A stretch of DNA of 45,024 nucleotides. It comes from a virus. The stretch lies in the IMG/VR virus record IMGVR_UViG_3300048593_000163, positions 1 through 45,024 of that record. The stretch is one strand, 5' to 3'. Of this stretch, positions 21,862-31,432 are shown one piece after another. Under the pieces are notes generated by a model that had not been told where the DNA came from, ran no database searches, and was given only the letters and a program-made list of their open reading frames with translations. Numbering within the stretch: position 1 is the first letter of the stretch; the number at the start of each line of letters is the position of its first letter. A program made the position numbers and the translations under genes.

Positions 21862-22229
21862 GTGACGTCATAGACGTAGAGATCATCGATGACTTTGACG
21901 TTACCCTAGAGTTATCGTCGAGCGTCGTGTACGTTGGAGGTGGCAGCGGACCTGGTGAGGGCTACTTAAGCTACGCAACTACACAAGCGCTTACACTCGC
22001 TGAGTTACGCCGTGTCAGGTCGAACCAGCTAATAGGGTCAGCGCCGACAGTCGCCTACACCGAGGGTGTCTTAGCATCTATCACGTACCAGGACGGGAGC
22101 GTAAAGACGTTCACTTACACTGACGGCTTATTGACTCGCGTTGATTACGCTATAGGTATACGTGTTTATAGGAAAGACCTTGCGTACACTAATGGCACGC
22201 TTACGAATGTAAGCGAGGTTATCATATGA
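21858..22229 (+). CDS. Small tail-fibre-associated beta protein
   Basis: The 123-residue protein begins with an acidic stretch (MSDVIDVEIIDDFDV), has a Gly-rich loop (VGGGSGPGEG) and ends with two YTDG/YTNG turns. It overlaps the previous gene by four bases and the next by four. The chain of ATGA overlaps shows one operon feeding the adhesin genes. Confidence 0.55.
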   Translation: MSDVIDVEIIDDFDVTLELSSSVVYVGGGSGPGEGYLSYATTQALTLAELRRVRSNQLIGSAPTVAYTEGVLASITYQDGSVKTFTYTDGLLTRVDYAIGIRVYRKDLAYTNGTLTNVSEVII

Positions 22230-22804
22230 GCATGACCCCAGAAGCATTGAAAACATTGATTGCCCGTATCCCAGGTTGGAACACAAAGTCCACCCAGGAG
22301 ATTCTCGATACACTCAAAGCAGAGTCCATCCCATTCGAGAACCACGAGAACTTCACCTGGAAAGGAATCAGCTCGGTCCATGTCCCTGAGACTGGACACA
22401 GGTTTGGTCGAGACGGCTGTAAGTTGCTGCAAGATATGTTGCTTGCCAACGGAGAACCGTGGGTTGTGAATCAGCTTGCAAACGGTCTGGTTTTGACCGA
22501 CGACGAAATTCAAGACACGTTTTACTACCTTGATTCGGCTGGACTTGTCCCTGGAGCAAGACACCTTGCTCGCGAGGTCAAACGAAACATCAGCCTGCTA
22601 GAGCAAGCTCGAATCAAAGAACGCATCGAAAAGTTTCACATCGAGATCGAAGTCCCAAGCCTCGAAGAAATCGAAGCCTGCCTGTTTGCGATGAAGCTGG
22701 CCGATTGGCGAGTTTTACGAGAAGAACAGGCATGGGACAGGTTCCAAGCCTACAAAGTTGCTTTGACTAATTATCCCGGTATTGGCCGGGAACCGGAGTT
22801 GTAA
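22226..22804 (+). CDS. Helical protein of the adhesin module
   Basis: The 192-residue protein is helical and contains PGARHLAREVKRNISLLEQARIKERIEKF and IEIEVPSLEEIEACLF. Its codon choice is visibly different from the flanking genes. It may be a chaperone or assembly factor for the following fibre proteins. Function is not recognised. Confidence 0.6.
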   Translation: MSMTPEALKTLIARIPGWNTKSTQEILDTLKAESIPFENHENFTWKGISSVHVPETGHRFGRDGCKLLQDMLLANGEPWVVNQLANGLVLTDDEIQDTFYYLDSAGLVPGARHLAREVKRNISLLEQARIKERIEKFHIEIEVPSLEEIEACLFAMKLADWRVLREEQAWDRFQAYKVALTNYPGIGREPEL

Positions 22805-24186
22805 TGCCTTTAAACGCAAATTGCATTTGGGAGATTAGAACAGATGGAAATGACGCTAATGGTGGTGCATTTCGATCTGGAGCTAGCGGCACAGATTTCT
22901 CAATGCAGGCATCAGCTCAAAAGTCTGGAACAGACTTAACTATGCACCCAACGCTGAACACCAGAGTACAACCAGTAGTTGCAGGCGTAGCGGCTGCTGA
23001 TGTTGGCAATGTTATAAACATCACAGCAGGAACCGGATGGACCGCAGGTTGGTACGAAATAACGTCGCAAGACGGGACTTACTGGACACTCGATCGCAGT
23101 CCTGCCGCTGCTGGTTCAACTAACTCAGGTACATATGCAATGGGTGGGGCATTAGCTTCACCGGGACGATTAGGGCAGGCGCTCTCCAATCTTAACAGCG
23201 GTGTAAGCGGCATGCGATGCTACATCCGAAGTGGAACGTACACGATCACAACAACCACAGCTAACGTCTCAGGTGGGAGAATATCACTTCCAGCCTCAAG
23301 GATGCTTTTGGTAGAGGGTTATCAGACAACCAGAGGCGACCTCGGCACACCCCCAGAGATAAACGCTGGAACACAAACTGCATTTACAATTTTCACAACC
23401 AACGGGCAATTCAACAATGGTCAGCAGCATGTGGTGAATCTCAGGCTCAACGGGAACAACCGAACAGGCGTAAGTGGGTTACAGACCCAAAACGGCTATA
23501 AAGATAAAGTCTGGAAATGCGTAGCCGCAAACTGCTTGAGCTTCGGATTTAATTCCGGACATGCTGACCATATAGAGTGCCTAGCAACTGCATGTGGTGT
23601 AGGATTTACTGGTAGTAGCTCCGGAACTTTTACAAATTGTGTAGCCAAGAGCAACACTACTGGTTTTGTGGTAGCCATAAATGGAGTGTACACAAACTGC
23701 TTGGCGTACTCAAACACAGCAGATGGTTTTCATTTAAGTGGAAACTATTCCGGAACTTTCATAAATTGTACGTCACATGCAAATAACGGGGACGGGTTTG
23801 ATTTCGTTTCTTACGGGATGAATGTTTGCATAAATTGCTTAGCTACAAATAACGGAGGTTTCGGGTTTAATCTTCCATTTGCGGATAATATGCTGCTTAA
23901 CTGTGCAGGCAGAAACAACACGGCAGGAAATGTTGATGCTTCACCAGCTCCATTCATAAATCGTGGTTTCGTGCTTCTGACAGCCGATCCATATCAAAAT
24001 GCCGCTGGGGAAGATTTCAGACTAAACGACATAGCCGGTGGCGGAGCAGCGATTAAAGGTAAAAGTATTCCAGTTTTTGGTCAAATTGACTATCGAGACA
24101 TCGGAGCCGTACAGTCGGTAGGCGGTGGCGGTGGTGGTGGTGGTGGCGGTTCGTACTCTCCAATTGACAACATTCTCATAGGATAA
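22804..24186 (+). CDS. Right-handed beta-helix tail spike or adhesin
   Basis: The 460-residue protein has repeating turns of about 20-25 residues with conserved Asn-Cys and Gly-Phe positions (for example FINCTSHANNGDGFDF, INCLATNNGGFGFNL), the pattern of pectate-lyase-like beta helices. It starts with LNANCIWEIRTDGNDANGG, a motif common at the beginning of phage and bacterial beta-helix surface proteins. It ends with ten consecutive Gly (encoded about 24121-24153) before SYSPIDNILIG. It likely binds or degrades a surface glycan. Confidence 0.8.
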   Translation: MPLNANCIWEIRTDGNDANGGAFRSGASGTDFSMQASAQKSGTDLTMHPTLNTRVQPVVAGVAAADVGNVINITAGTGWTAGWYEITSQDGTYWTLDRSPAAAGSTNSGTYAMGGALASPGRLGQALSNLNSGVSGMRCYIRSGTYTITTTTANVSGGRISLPASRMLLVEGYQTTRGDLGTPPEINAGTQTAFTIFTTNGQFNNGQQHVVNLRLNGNNRTGVSGLQTQNGYKDKVWKCVAANCLSFGFNSGHADHIECLATACGVGFTGSSSGTFTNCVAKSNTTGFVVAINGVYTNCLAYSNTADGFHLSGNYSGTFINCTSHANNGDGFDFVSYGMNVCINCLATNNGGFGFNLPFADNMLLNCAGRNNTAGNVDASPAPFINRGFVLLTADPYQNAAGEDFRLNDIAGGGAAIKGKSIPVFGQIDYRDIGAVQSVGGGGGGGGGGSYSPIDNILIG

Positions 24187-24188
24187 TC

Positions 24189-25448
24189 ATGTCCGATAAA
24201 TACATTGGAGATTTCAAAAAAGGCCAGCTTGTTCGTGTTAAATTCAACACGTTCAGCCAAGCACTCCTGCCAGCTGCTCCATCAGTCGCTCTGGAAGTTG
24301 CGATTTATAAAGACTCAGCAACAGAAATCACCACGACTGGAATCACGCAGCCGACACCCAACTTCGATTCCAAGGACGGTCTGCACGAACTTATGGTTGA
24401 CACTTCCGATACTGTGTACGAGACCGGCAAAGACTACGACATTGTTTTCACCAAAGGGATAGTCGACGGTAAAGACCTGACCAGAACGATCCTTCGGACG
24501 TTCTCGATAGAGAACCGAAACATCGATGCCAATGTTATTCGGATCGCAGGACAGGCAGCCAGTGCTGATGCTCCGGTCTCGTTCCCGGCGTCGGTGGCAA
24601 ATGAGTCAACGGTTGCTAGTCGAGCAACGCAAACCAGTGTAAATGCGATTCCAACAGACCCGTTGTTGACCACAGACACTAGGCTTACTAATCTTGACTT
24701 TCCGATCTCGTCTATTAACACTGCCATAAGCAATATTAACAACCTATCAGCCCTCGCCAATCTTTATGCGCCGATTCAGCTTGAGATCCCAGACTCCGGG
24801 AATATCATCTACCCATTCACGATTGTCGTTCGAGATAACGAAGGGAAGCTTGTCAATCTCGACTCATCCCCAACTCTCACTGCGGCAAACGCTAGTGGAA
24901 CGTCTCGCACATCAAACCTCTCCAGTGTCACAAACCCGGCGATAGGCAGATACACTTTCACCTACACTGTTGCGTCAACACATGCAAAAGAAAGCATACG
25001 CATCATGGCTTCAGGGGCGGTCTCCGGCGAACAACGATATGTAGAGTGGATCGGCAACGTCGTTGACTATGACACCTTGACAACATTGCAGCAAGTCCAA
25101 ACGACTGTGAACAGCATGGACGCTCGGCTTCCAGCTAGTCCAGCTGCTTCAGTTGACATCCCGGCTGCGACCGCTATACGCGATGTCATAATGAACTCAA
25201 TGCCAAGTGGCGGTTGGGTTGACGGTTCGTTCGGTGACCGCTGGGTCATTAGTAATAACGATCAACGTAGCATTGCCATCACCGGGTCGCATCACGTGGC
25301 AGCCGTGTTACACGATGCTGAACCCAACTCGATCACAGAAGAGGCATTCACGGCGAATGCGATCGCTCGGATCCAGTCTGGGCTTGCTCTGCAATCAACT
25401 ATTTTGATAGTCGACAAAGCCACGAGATTGATCCCAGCTTTATTGTAG
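24189..25448 (+). CDS. Tail fibre or spike subunit
   Basis: The 419-residue protein is beta-rich and Thr/Ser-rich (EIPDSGNIIYPFTIVVRDNEGKLVNL, GRYTFTYTVASTHAKESIRI), with an immunoglobulin-like segment around 195-290 and a helical C-terminal part. It starts three bases after the beta-helix gene. The pattern fits a baseplate or fibre protein that works with the spike. No enzyme motif is seen. Confidence 0.65.
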   Translation: MSDKYIGDFKKGQLVRVKFNTFSQALLPAAPSVALEVAIYKDSATEITTTGITQPTPNFDSKDGLHELMVDTSDTVYETGKDYDIVFTKGIVDGKDLTRTILRTFSIENRNIDANVIRIAGQAASADAPVSFPASVANESTVASRATQTSVNAIPTDPLLTTDTRLTNLDFPISSINTAISNINNLSALANLYAPIQLEIPDSGNIIYPFTIVVRDNEGKLVNLDSSPTLTAANASGTSRTSNLSSVTNPAIGRYTFTYTVASTHAKESIRIMASGAVSGEQRYVEWIGNVVDYDTLTTLQQVQTTVNSMDARLPASPAASVDIPAATAIRDVIMNSMPSGGWVDGSFGDRWVISNNDQRSIAITGSHHVAAVLHDAEPNSITEEAFTANAIARIQSGLALQSTILIVDKATRLIPALL

Positions 25449-25471
25449 GTATAGACATACAGGAGGATAGC

Positions 25472-26305
25472 ATGGGTGTATTTACGGGCCATCTAGGTGC
25501 CATCAATGGCATATCAAACGTTAGGAATTGGACGATCGAAGAGACGTCTGATCCAAAAGTAGCTGTTTCGTCTGCCACGCGAAGAGGAACCTCCCGTAAG
25601 TCAGGCGTCAAGTCATGGACTGGGACCTTCTCGCAGTACGGCGGCAACCCGTCGTACATGCCGGGCGACATACTGCCATTCGTAGGTTACCGCAATTCGT
25701 CCACTGACATACGCAACACGGCTGGCATCCGAAGCACCGGTGACATCATCATCGATAGTGTGGCGATCACCTGGAACTGGAACACGAATGAGATCATTAG
25801 CATGGTCTCCAACTTTAGCGGTGACGGCGCACTCGCGCACGCGTCAGGTGCCGGTGTCATTGACGCGACTATCGCTGATAACAAGACACCGTGCGGCACG
25901 AACGTCCTGCTTGATGAGGTTGTATTGCCTGACGTCTTAACTGCAACTTTGACTTTGAGCATGGCGAACCAGTCGTTCGTCAGTTCTAGCACCGCCTGCT
26001 GGACTAAGCGTAAGCGAGGAGCTGCCCTTGACTTTACTTTGGCGATAATTCAGTACAATGAGAGCGGCTTAGGCCCAGTGCTACTTGGTGCAGACGCGCT
26101 AATCAAGCTCTACACTGATGACACATCGTTCTGGTCGCTCAAGTGGTGCCAGTTACAAGGCATCACCGGCGTTTCAGTTGACATTGAGACGGGCGCGATC
26201 ATTCAACAGACCTTGAACTTCAACTTCAATGGCATCAGCGCTGGCGTTCTTGGTCATATTCGTAAGCCCGGATCACTAACTGACTACTGGCCATCAACAC
26301 CATGA
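25472..26305 (+). CDS. Major tail protein candidate
   Basis: The ATG at 25472 follows CAGGAGGATAGC. The 277-residue beta-rich protein sits directly upstream of the tail chaperone and tape measure genes, the fixed position of the major tail tube protein in siphophages. Segments such as GTSRKSGVKSWTGTFSQYGGNP and VDIETGAIIQQTLNFNFNG fit the tube fold. The strong ribosome binding site suits an abundant product. Confidence 0.75.
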   Translation: MGVFTGHLGAINGISNVRNWTIEETSDPKVAVSSATRRGTSRKSGVKSWTGTFSQYGGNPSYMPGDILPFVGYRNSSTDIRNTAGIRSTGDIIIDSVAITWNWNTNEIISMVSNFSGDGALAHASGAGVIDATIADNKTPCGTNVLLDEVVLPDVLTATLTLSMANQSFVSSSTACWTKRKRGAALDFTLAIIQYNESGLGPVLLGADALIKLYTDDTSFWSLKWCQLQGITGVSVDIETGAIIQQTLNFNFNGISAGVLGHIRKPGSLTDYWPSTP

Positions 26306-26805
26306 CCCACGCGCATATCACGGGTGCGTCAGCACCAATCAAACTTGGCGACAAGTTATACGACGTGTCGCCTCTCACCGATAAGGACATCGCTGAGCTG
26401 GACGCTTACGTGCGGCACGTTCATATTCAGACAGCGATCGAGGCCTCACGAGGTCAAGATGATCGATTAACTGATAAGCTGATTAACTTTGCAGTGATGC
26501 AAGCGTCAGCTATCACGTTCATGTCGCCACAAGGCGCTGCAATCATTAAGAGCCAGGATGGCGTCGCCCGTATCTTGTGGCATGGCCTCAAGCATAAGCA
26601 CCCTGACCTGACACACGAGCAGGTGCGTAAGCTCATGTACGACCCGTCATCGATTAAAGAGGCGAATAGGGTCTTTAAGGAGCTCAATGTCGAGCCGCTC
26701 GCGGAGGTGGCGGCGAAGGGAAAAGCGCTGGCGGCCGCTCACTTACGCAGGAAGAAGTCTATCTCGAGATCATCAAAAGGTACAAGCTCACGCCGAAAGA
26801 AATAG
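26302..26805 (+). CDS. Tail assembly chaperone, short form
   Basis: The 167-residue product begins MTHAHITGASAPIKLGDKLYDVSPLTDKDIAELD and is mostly helical. It overlaps the major tail protein by four bases. Its last 28 residues are a low-complexity basic tail (RRKKSISRSSKGTSSRRKK) produced by reading on in the zero frame past the slip site. It corresponds to the lambda gpG-type partner of a frameshifted pair. Confidence 0.8.
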   Translation: MTHAHITGASAPIKLGDKLYDVSPLTDKDIAELDAYVRHVHIQTAIEASRGQDDRLTDKLINFAVMQASAITFMSPQGAAIIKSQDGVARILWHGLKHKHPDLTHEQVRKLMYDPSSIKEANRVFKELNVEPLAEVAAKGKALAAAHLRRKKSISRSSKGTSSRRKK

Positions 26806-26921
26806 CGAACCTTACCAGGTATCAGCAATATGCTTTGCTCGGTATTATTGAGCCGCGGCATAAGACCTTTGACACGATCGAGGAGTACCAAGAATGGCTA
26901 ACGAAGCGGTCATCGACATAA
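26302..26921 (+). CDS. Tail assembly chaperone, -1 frameshift product
   Basis: A perfect slippery heptamer G GGA AAA lies at 26718-26724, in the right phase (codons GGA 26719-26721 and AAA 26722-26724). A -1 slip there leads into a frame reading SLTQEEVYLEIIKRYKLTPK..., clearly protein-like, which stops at 26919-26921, 25 bases after the tape measure start. This is the gpG/gpGT arrangement of lambda-like phages. The GC-rich AGCGCTGGCGGCCGCT just after the slip site could form a stimulatory structure. Confidence 0.85.
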
Positions 26922-28753
26922 AGGCGAATAACCGCAAGCTCGAGTCAGACCTTGATGAGTCCGAAGCACTAGTTAAGCAGTTCGCAGGTGGCGTTAAGAT
27001 TGCACTAGCTGCTGTAGCTGGGGCGTTCGTATTCGGCGCTGTGAAAGACACGATCTCTGGTTGGATCAGTGATGCGTCAGGTGCGAGCGATGCCACTGCA
27101 AAGTTAGCCGCCGTGATCGAGACGACTGGCGGTGCAGCTGGTTACACCGCCGATCAGCTCGCACAGATGGCTGACGAGCTTGAAAAGACGACTGGTATAC
27201 AGGCCGAGTCAATTCAACAAGCTCAAGCACTCTTGCTTACGTTCGATAACGTAAGAGGCGATCAGTTTCAAAAGGCGACTGATCTTGCAACCGATCTTGC
27301 AACAACATTAGGTGTCGACGTTACAGCCGCGGCGCGTATGGTCGGCAAGGCGCTTGACGACCCTGTCGACGCAGTCAACGCTTTAGCACGGGCTGGCGTG
27401 GACTTCACTGAAGAGCAGAAGAACATGATCCAGACGATGGCAGAGTCTGGAGACGTCATCGGCGCACAAGAACAGATACTGTCTGCTCTTGAAGGAAAAG
27501 TCGGCGGCGTTGCCGAGGCGATGGGCGAAACGTTCTCCGGCAAGGTCGCTATCTTAGGCGCAAAGTTCGGCGACCTAGGTGAGACTGTTGGCGGCGTTCT
27601 TATACCTTACATTGAGGCGTTACTGCCGGCTGCTGAGATTGCCATATCCGGTGTGCAGGCACTCCTAGAGATCTTCGCTGAGTTCGCTGGGGCGGGTGAT
27701 GACTTTCAAACATCGTTCGCTGACTCTGTGGTTGATGCATTACACACGGTCGTTAAGATAGGTGTCGACTCATTTACCTATCTTATGGCGACTATGGAAA
27801 CTTGGAGTATGCAGTCAGAACGCGACACTCTTGCAGTGTTCTTATCATTCACCACGCTCTTTGAAGATCTTAAGTACTGGTTCACTGACAAGCTGCCGGC
27901 GTACATCGAGTGGTTTGGCGAGAACTGGTCGAACATACTGACAGACATGGCATCGTTCACGTCCACAGTCTTCTCTAACATGTGGACGAACATTAAGAAC
28001 TTCTTCTCTAACGTATGGAAGTGGCTATCTGGAGAGGAAACGTCGTTCGAATGGAAGGGCCTCACTGATGGCTTTGAAGCATCAACAAAGAAGCTGCCCG
28101 AGATTGCAGAGCGCAACCTTACTGACACTGAAAGGTATCTTAAGTCGTCTATTGCTTCGATGGATAAAGACATTTCAGCGGTGTATGATCGGCGAAAGCA
28201 AGAGGGCGATGCCTTCGTTGAGAAGATCTTTACACGTGATAAGAAGGTTAAGACTGACTTTGAAACCACAGAGTCAAAAGACCGACGTAAGCTTGGCAAA
28301 GCGGAAGAAAAGAAACCAGAAGAGAAGAAGAAAGAAGAGAAACCAGCTTCGTCATCGGTCGCATCATCGCCACAAGCGAAGCAAGAATCGACAACTGCAG
28401 GCCAGACCGCTGGGATCGAAGACCTGTATAAGCGAATAAGCGAAGCGTCGTCTAAGTCACCGGATCAGCCTATGGCTGCGATGGGTCAAGCTAATGCATT
28501 GATGAACATGTTCCAAGGGCCGACGCAAGACCAGCAAGTGCAAGATGATCAGGCTCCGCCAACCGTCGCAAACATACCAGACGTCGTAGCTGTACCAGAG
28601 GTCAGCGTGAAAGTACCTGAGTCGCCAAAGCAAGAAGTCATTGATTACACGAACGTGTTTAATCTTATGGTAGGCAAGTTAAGCGACGCAGTGATGGCAG
28701 TCGATAGGGTGACTACCGCAGTTAAAGATCTTGAAGTTGGAGCAGTAATCTAA
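26894..28753 (+). CDS. Tail tape measure protein
   Basis: The 619-residue protein follows the frameshifted chaperone. It has a tape-measure-type N-terminal half with hydrophobic segments (IALAAVAGAFVFGAVKDTI, VLIPYIEALLPAAEIAISGVQALLEIF), a long helical middle and a Lys/Glu-rich disordered stretch (about 455-500). A tape measure of this length implies a tail of roughly 90 nm if the usual 0.15 nm per residue rule holds, a moderate siphophage tail. Confidence 0.85.
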   Translation: MANEAVIDIKANNRKLESDLDESEALVKQFAGGVKIALAAVAGAFVFGAVKDTISGWISDASGASDATAKLAAVIETTGGAAGYTADQLAQMADELEKTTGIQAESIQQAQALLLTFDNVRGDQFQKATDLATDLATTLGVDVTAAARMVGKALDDPVDAVNALARAGVDFTEEQKNMIQTMAESGDVIGAQEQILSALEGKVGGVAEAMGETFSGKVAILGAKFGDLGETVGGVLIPYIEALLPAAEIAISGVQALLEIFAEFAGAGDDFQTSFADSVVDALHTVVKIGVDSFTYLMATMETWSMQSERDTLAVFLSFTTLFEDLKYWFTDKLPAYIEWFGENWSNILTDMASFTSTVFSNMWTNIKNFFSNVWKWLSGEETSFEWKGLTDGFEASTKKLPEIAERNLTDTERYLKSSIASMDKDISAVYDRRKQEGDAFVEKIFTRDKKVKTDFETTESKDRRKLGKAEEKKPEEKKKEEKPASSSVASSPQAKQESTTAGQTAGIEDLYKRISEASSKSPDQPMAAMGQANALMNMFQGPTQDQQVQDDQAPPTVANIPDVVAVPEVSVKVPESPKQEVIDYTNVFNLMVGKLSDAVMAVDRVTTAVKDLEVGAVI

Positions 28754-29502
28754 TGGGAACTTACAGCAGCCTACCATGCGAAGAGATACATGGGACAAAG
28801 AAAGAAGGCGCGACTGCAACGAGCTTCACTGCGAGTGTAAATCTTAAATGCCCGTGGGCAGATCGCTTCGCGCTTGCAGACGACCTCGTTACGAATCAGC
28901 GGCCATGGCCTTACTTCGCCCCGGCGAAGGCGCGACAAGTGTCCATCACTCCAGTCTACGGCAAGTACACAACCTCGTCTCAAACCTGTGAGTACGAAGA
29001 CGCCATTCTTAGCGTGTCTTATAGCACTGAAGCTGACCGCGACTTACTCACCGAGTCAATCGAGCCCACTGCTGAGTTTCGTATTCTTGATCATAGGAAC
29101 TACAGATGGTCCAACAATAACGGGTTGCTATTGAATGAAAACGAAGCGCCTGGACAGCTCATTAGAGGCATCAACATAGTTCGTACTATGTATAATCGAC
29201 CGTCTGTTCCGATCTCACTATTAACCCTTCCAGGGACCGTAAACTCCGCACCGTACACGTCGTCATTACTGGGTCTAACCTTCGCAGCCGAAACACTGCT
29301 GTTCGGTATCCAGCCGATCACTAGGAGCATTAAGCTTAGTGGCAGCACGGGTTATAACGTCACTATGAGGTTGTCCTATAAGGAGTCGACTTGGAATAAG
29401 TTCTGGAATCAAAAGACGCTGTCGTACCAGCCAATCTATGAGTACGGCGGCGCAATCGTTAAGCCTTACACACCATCATCCTTCGCGGACTTCTTATTCT
29501 AA
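28753..29502 (+). CDS. Tail tip protein
   Basis: The 249-residue beta-rich protein is encoded right after the tape measure, where distal tail proteins are usually found (MGTYSSLPCEEIHGTKKEGATATSF). Trp and Tyr are abundant. No recognised motif; the role is inferred from gene order. The start overlaps the tape measure stop by one base. Confidence 0.6.
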   Translation: MGTYSSLPCEEIHGTKKEGATATSFTASVNLKCPWADRFALADDLVTNQRPWPYFAPAKARQVSITPVYGKYTTSSQTCEYEDAILSVSYSTEADRDLLTESIEPTAEFRILDHRNYRWSNNNGLLLNENEAPGQLIRGINIVRTMYNRPSVPISLLTLPGTVNSAPYTSSLLGLTFAAETLLFGIQPITRSIKLSGSTGYNVTMRLSYKESTWNKFWNQKTLSYQPIYEYGGAIVKPYTPSSFADFLF

Positions 29503-30251
29503 TGTACAAGACCGGCGATAAGATCCAAAAAGAGCACATGAACGCGCTCGTCTCATTGCTTGGCGACGGGTTTATGGGTCAAGGCTTTGCGTCGTCTAGT
29601 GGTGACATCTTACAGAAGACTAAGCCAAACTCAACAGACGATATAGTGATCATTCCTGGTCAGGCAATGCCTCGATACTCAGCATACGTAGTCACTAACA
29701 ACAACGGGCTGGACCCGTTCGCGTACGACGCTGACACTAAGAAGCCTTTGATGAAAGTCACGCGACTAGACGTGCAAAGCAGCGGTGACGCGCTGATGGT
29801 CACGAACGGCGATGTGGCAATTACGGCCGGTCAACGAGGTTATGGCCGGATCCTACGAGAAGGCGAATTCGCTTGGTTGCAGGCTGATGAGAACTGCACA
29901 GGCCCATGTGGCATCGACCCGTCAACCGGTAAGCTAAAGCAAGGTTGGCCCGGCTTTATCTCTGGCGGCTTCGCTACCATTGATGGGATGCTGTGCTCAT
30001 ATGTCACCAGGTATCGAAGCCTGCTCATCGGGAAAGCTGTATCTGGCGGTGGCGGTCAATGGTCGCGCGTTAACGTAACTCTCTACAAGACGAATGTTAA
30101 CATAGGCCCGCTTCCCGCAGGACTAGGTGTCCCGCCACTAACCGCTGCCATCATACCGTCTATAAATCTTGCGCCTAGCGCAGTGCGTGTTGGTGGCACC
30201 TGTCTTTTGATCCCGAATAACGGTCTTTACTTTTGTGTTGAGGTTTGCTAA
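29502..30251 (+). CDS. Tail tip or fibre protein
   Basis: The 249-residue protein starts MYKTGDKIQKEHMNALVSLL, then is beta-rich with a Gly-rich loop (SGGGGQW) and a few Cys (CTGPCG). Placed after the distal tail gene, it is probably a baseplate hub or minor fibre component. No enzymatic motif is seen. It overlaps the previous stop by one base. Confidence 0.55.
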   Translation: MYKTGDKIQKEHMNALVSLLGDGFMGQGFASSSGDILQKTKPNSTDDIVIIPGQAMPRYSAYVVTNNNGLDPFAYDADTKKPLMKVTRLDVQSSGDALMVTNGDVAITAGQRGYGRILREGEFAWLQADENCTGPCGIDPSTGKLKQGWPGFISGGFATIDGMLCSYVTRYRSLLIGKAVSGGGGQWSRVNVTLYKTNVNIGPLPAGLGVPPLTAAIIPSINLAPSAVRVGGTCLLIPNNGLYFCVEVC

Positions 30252-31432
30252 TGCCGTTAGGTAAGTGCTGTTGCTGGTGCGAGTATGAAGACTGTCCACG
30301 TATATGCGTCGGCAACAACCCATGCACGACACGTCTTGTGATCTCGGGTAATCACCCGGCTGACTTGATCTACCCCATATCTTATTCATCAGACCTTGGA
30401 GGTCTCGGGCCGTTTCCACCGGGCTGCGGCTTATTTGGAGAGGCGGACGTGAGCCGCGAAGTATCTAGCGGGCACACTCAATTAAAGACTTGGACCGCTG
30501 GCATTCGCTATTGGGACAGCGTTAACCGAACTCATTACACATGCTGCGGGTTTGATCCTCAGTACGAGGTTGTGTTTAACACTGAGAGCGGCTCAGGTGT
30601 GCACGTCACAGGTACGTGCTCACGCGCTGACTTACGATACGGCTCGCTTTCTGTGTTATTAAGACGAGACCGCATCATAGTGTACGGTGAGCCTCAATGC
30701 GTAGTTCGAGCAGACGTGTGCTTAAGAATCAAGAGGCTCGTCTATACGAACTATAAGACCTGCAAGTACGACACCATAACTAAGACCTACAACTCGTTGC
30801 CTGCAGACTGCGGTCTCATGGGCCTTTATCCGCCTGGGACTTATAATGGCGTCTGTTCATACTGCTACGACTCATCAACTGGGTTATCTTCGTCATACGC
30901 CAACCCAGGCGATATCTCGCAAGCCCCATATTCGTACCCAAGCTGTACTGCGTTAACTGACGCACAATGGGGTACCGACCCTAATGTTGAAGAGTTCTGG
31001 CTATGTCGGCGTAAGTACTTTACGTTGTCATCAATCGTATGCGGCCCTGTTTCGTTAATGCTTGGGCCTGAGGACAACCAAGCCTCAGGTCCTCCGATCT
31101 TAATGTATGAGCAGGACCCTGAGCCACAAACGGTGCAGTGTGGTCCGGGTTCGTTCGAGGATTGCCCTAGGAACGTACCTCGGACAACGGTGTACGGTAC
31201 GTGGAACTCGGTCTTTCAGCCTATTGGTAGCATAACGCATACGCCACCATCCTGCAGTCTTAGCCCGCCTACTGGGTTAGGCTTGCGCATCAGCTGCGGG
31301 CCGCGCTTCAGTGAATCGAGTCGGAACCAAGGGTGGGCGCGTACTGGTGGATGGACTGGAGACCCTAAACTCTTAGCAGAGGTTGAAGATACATGGACCT
31401 TACACCTGGACTGTTCACACTTAGGCGCTTAG
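30251..31432 (+). CDS. Cys-rich tail-associated protein
   Basis: The 393-residue protein is exceptionally rich in Cys (more than 25), starting MPLGKCCCWCEYEDCPRICVG and with repeated CxxC-like pairs (CSYC, CTAL, DCPRN). The ATG at 30251 overlaps the previous stop. Such a Cys content suggests disulfides or metal binding in a protein exposed outside the cell, such as a receptor-binding tip. The family is not recognised. Confidence 0.65.
   Translation: MPLGKCCCWCEYEDCPRICVGNNPCTTRLVISGNHPADLIYPISYSSDLGGLGPFPPGCGLFGEADVSREVSSGHTQLKTWTAGIRYWDSVNRTHYTCCGFDPQYEVVFNTESGSGVHVTGTCSRADLRYGSLSVLLRRDRIIVYGEPQCVVRADVCLRIKRLVYTNYKTCKYDTITKTYNSLPADCGLMGLYPPGTYNGVCSYCYDSSTGLSSSYANPGDISQAPYSYPSCTALTDAQWGTDPNVEEFWLCRRKYFTLSSIVCGPVSLMLGPEDNQASGPPILMYEQDPEPQTVQCGPGSFEDCPRNVPRTTVYGTWNSVFQPIGSITHTPPSCSLSPPTGLGLRISCGPRFSESSRNQGWARTGGWTGDPKLLAEVEDTWTLHLDCSHLGA

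Noticed and set aside
25560-25580. GTTTCGTC resembling the complement of a hammerhead core
   Set aside because: It lies inside the major tail protein gene, and the matching CTGATGA element and stems are absent.
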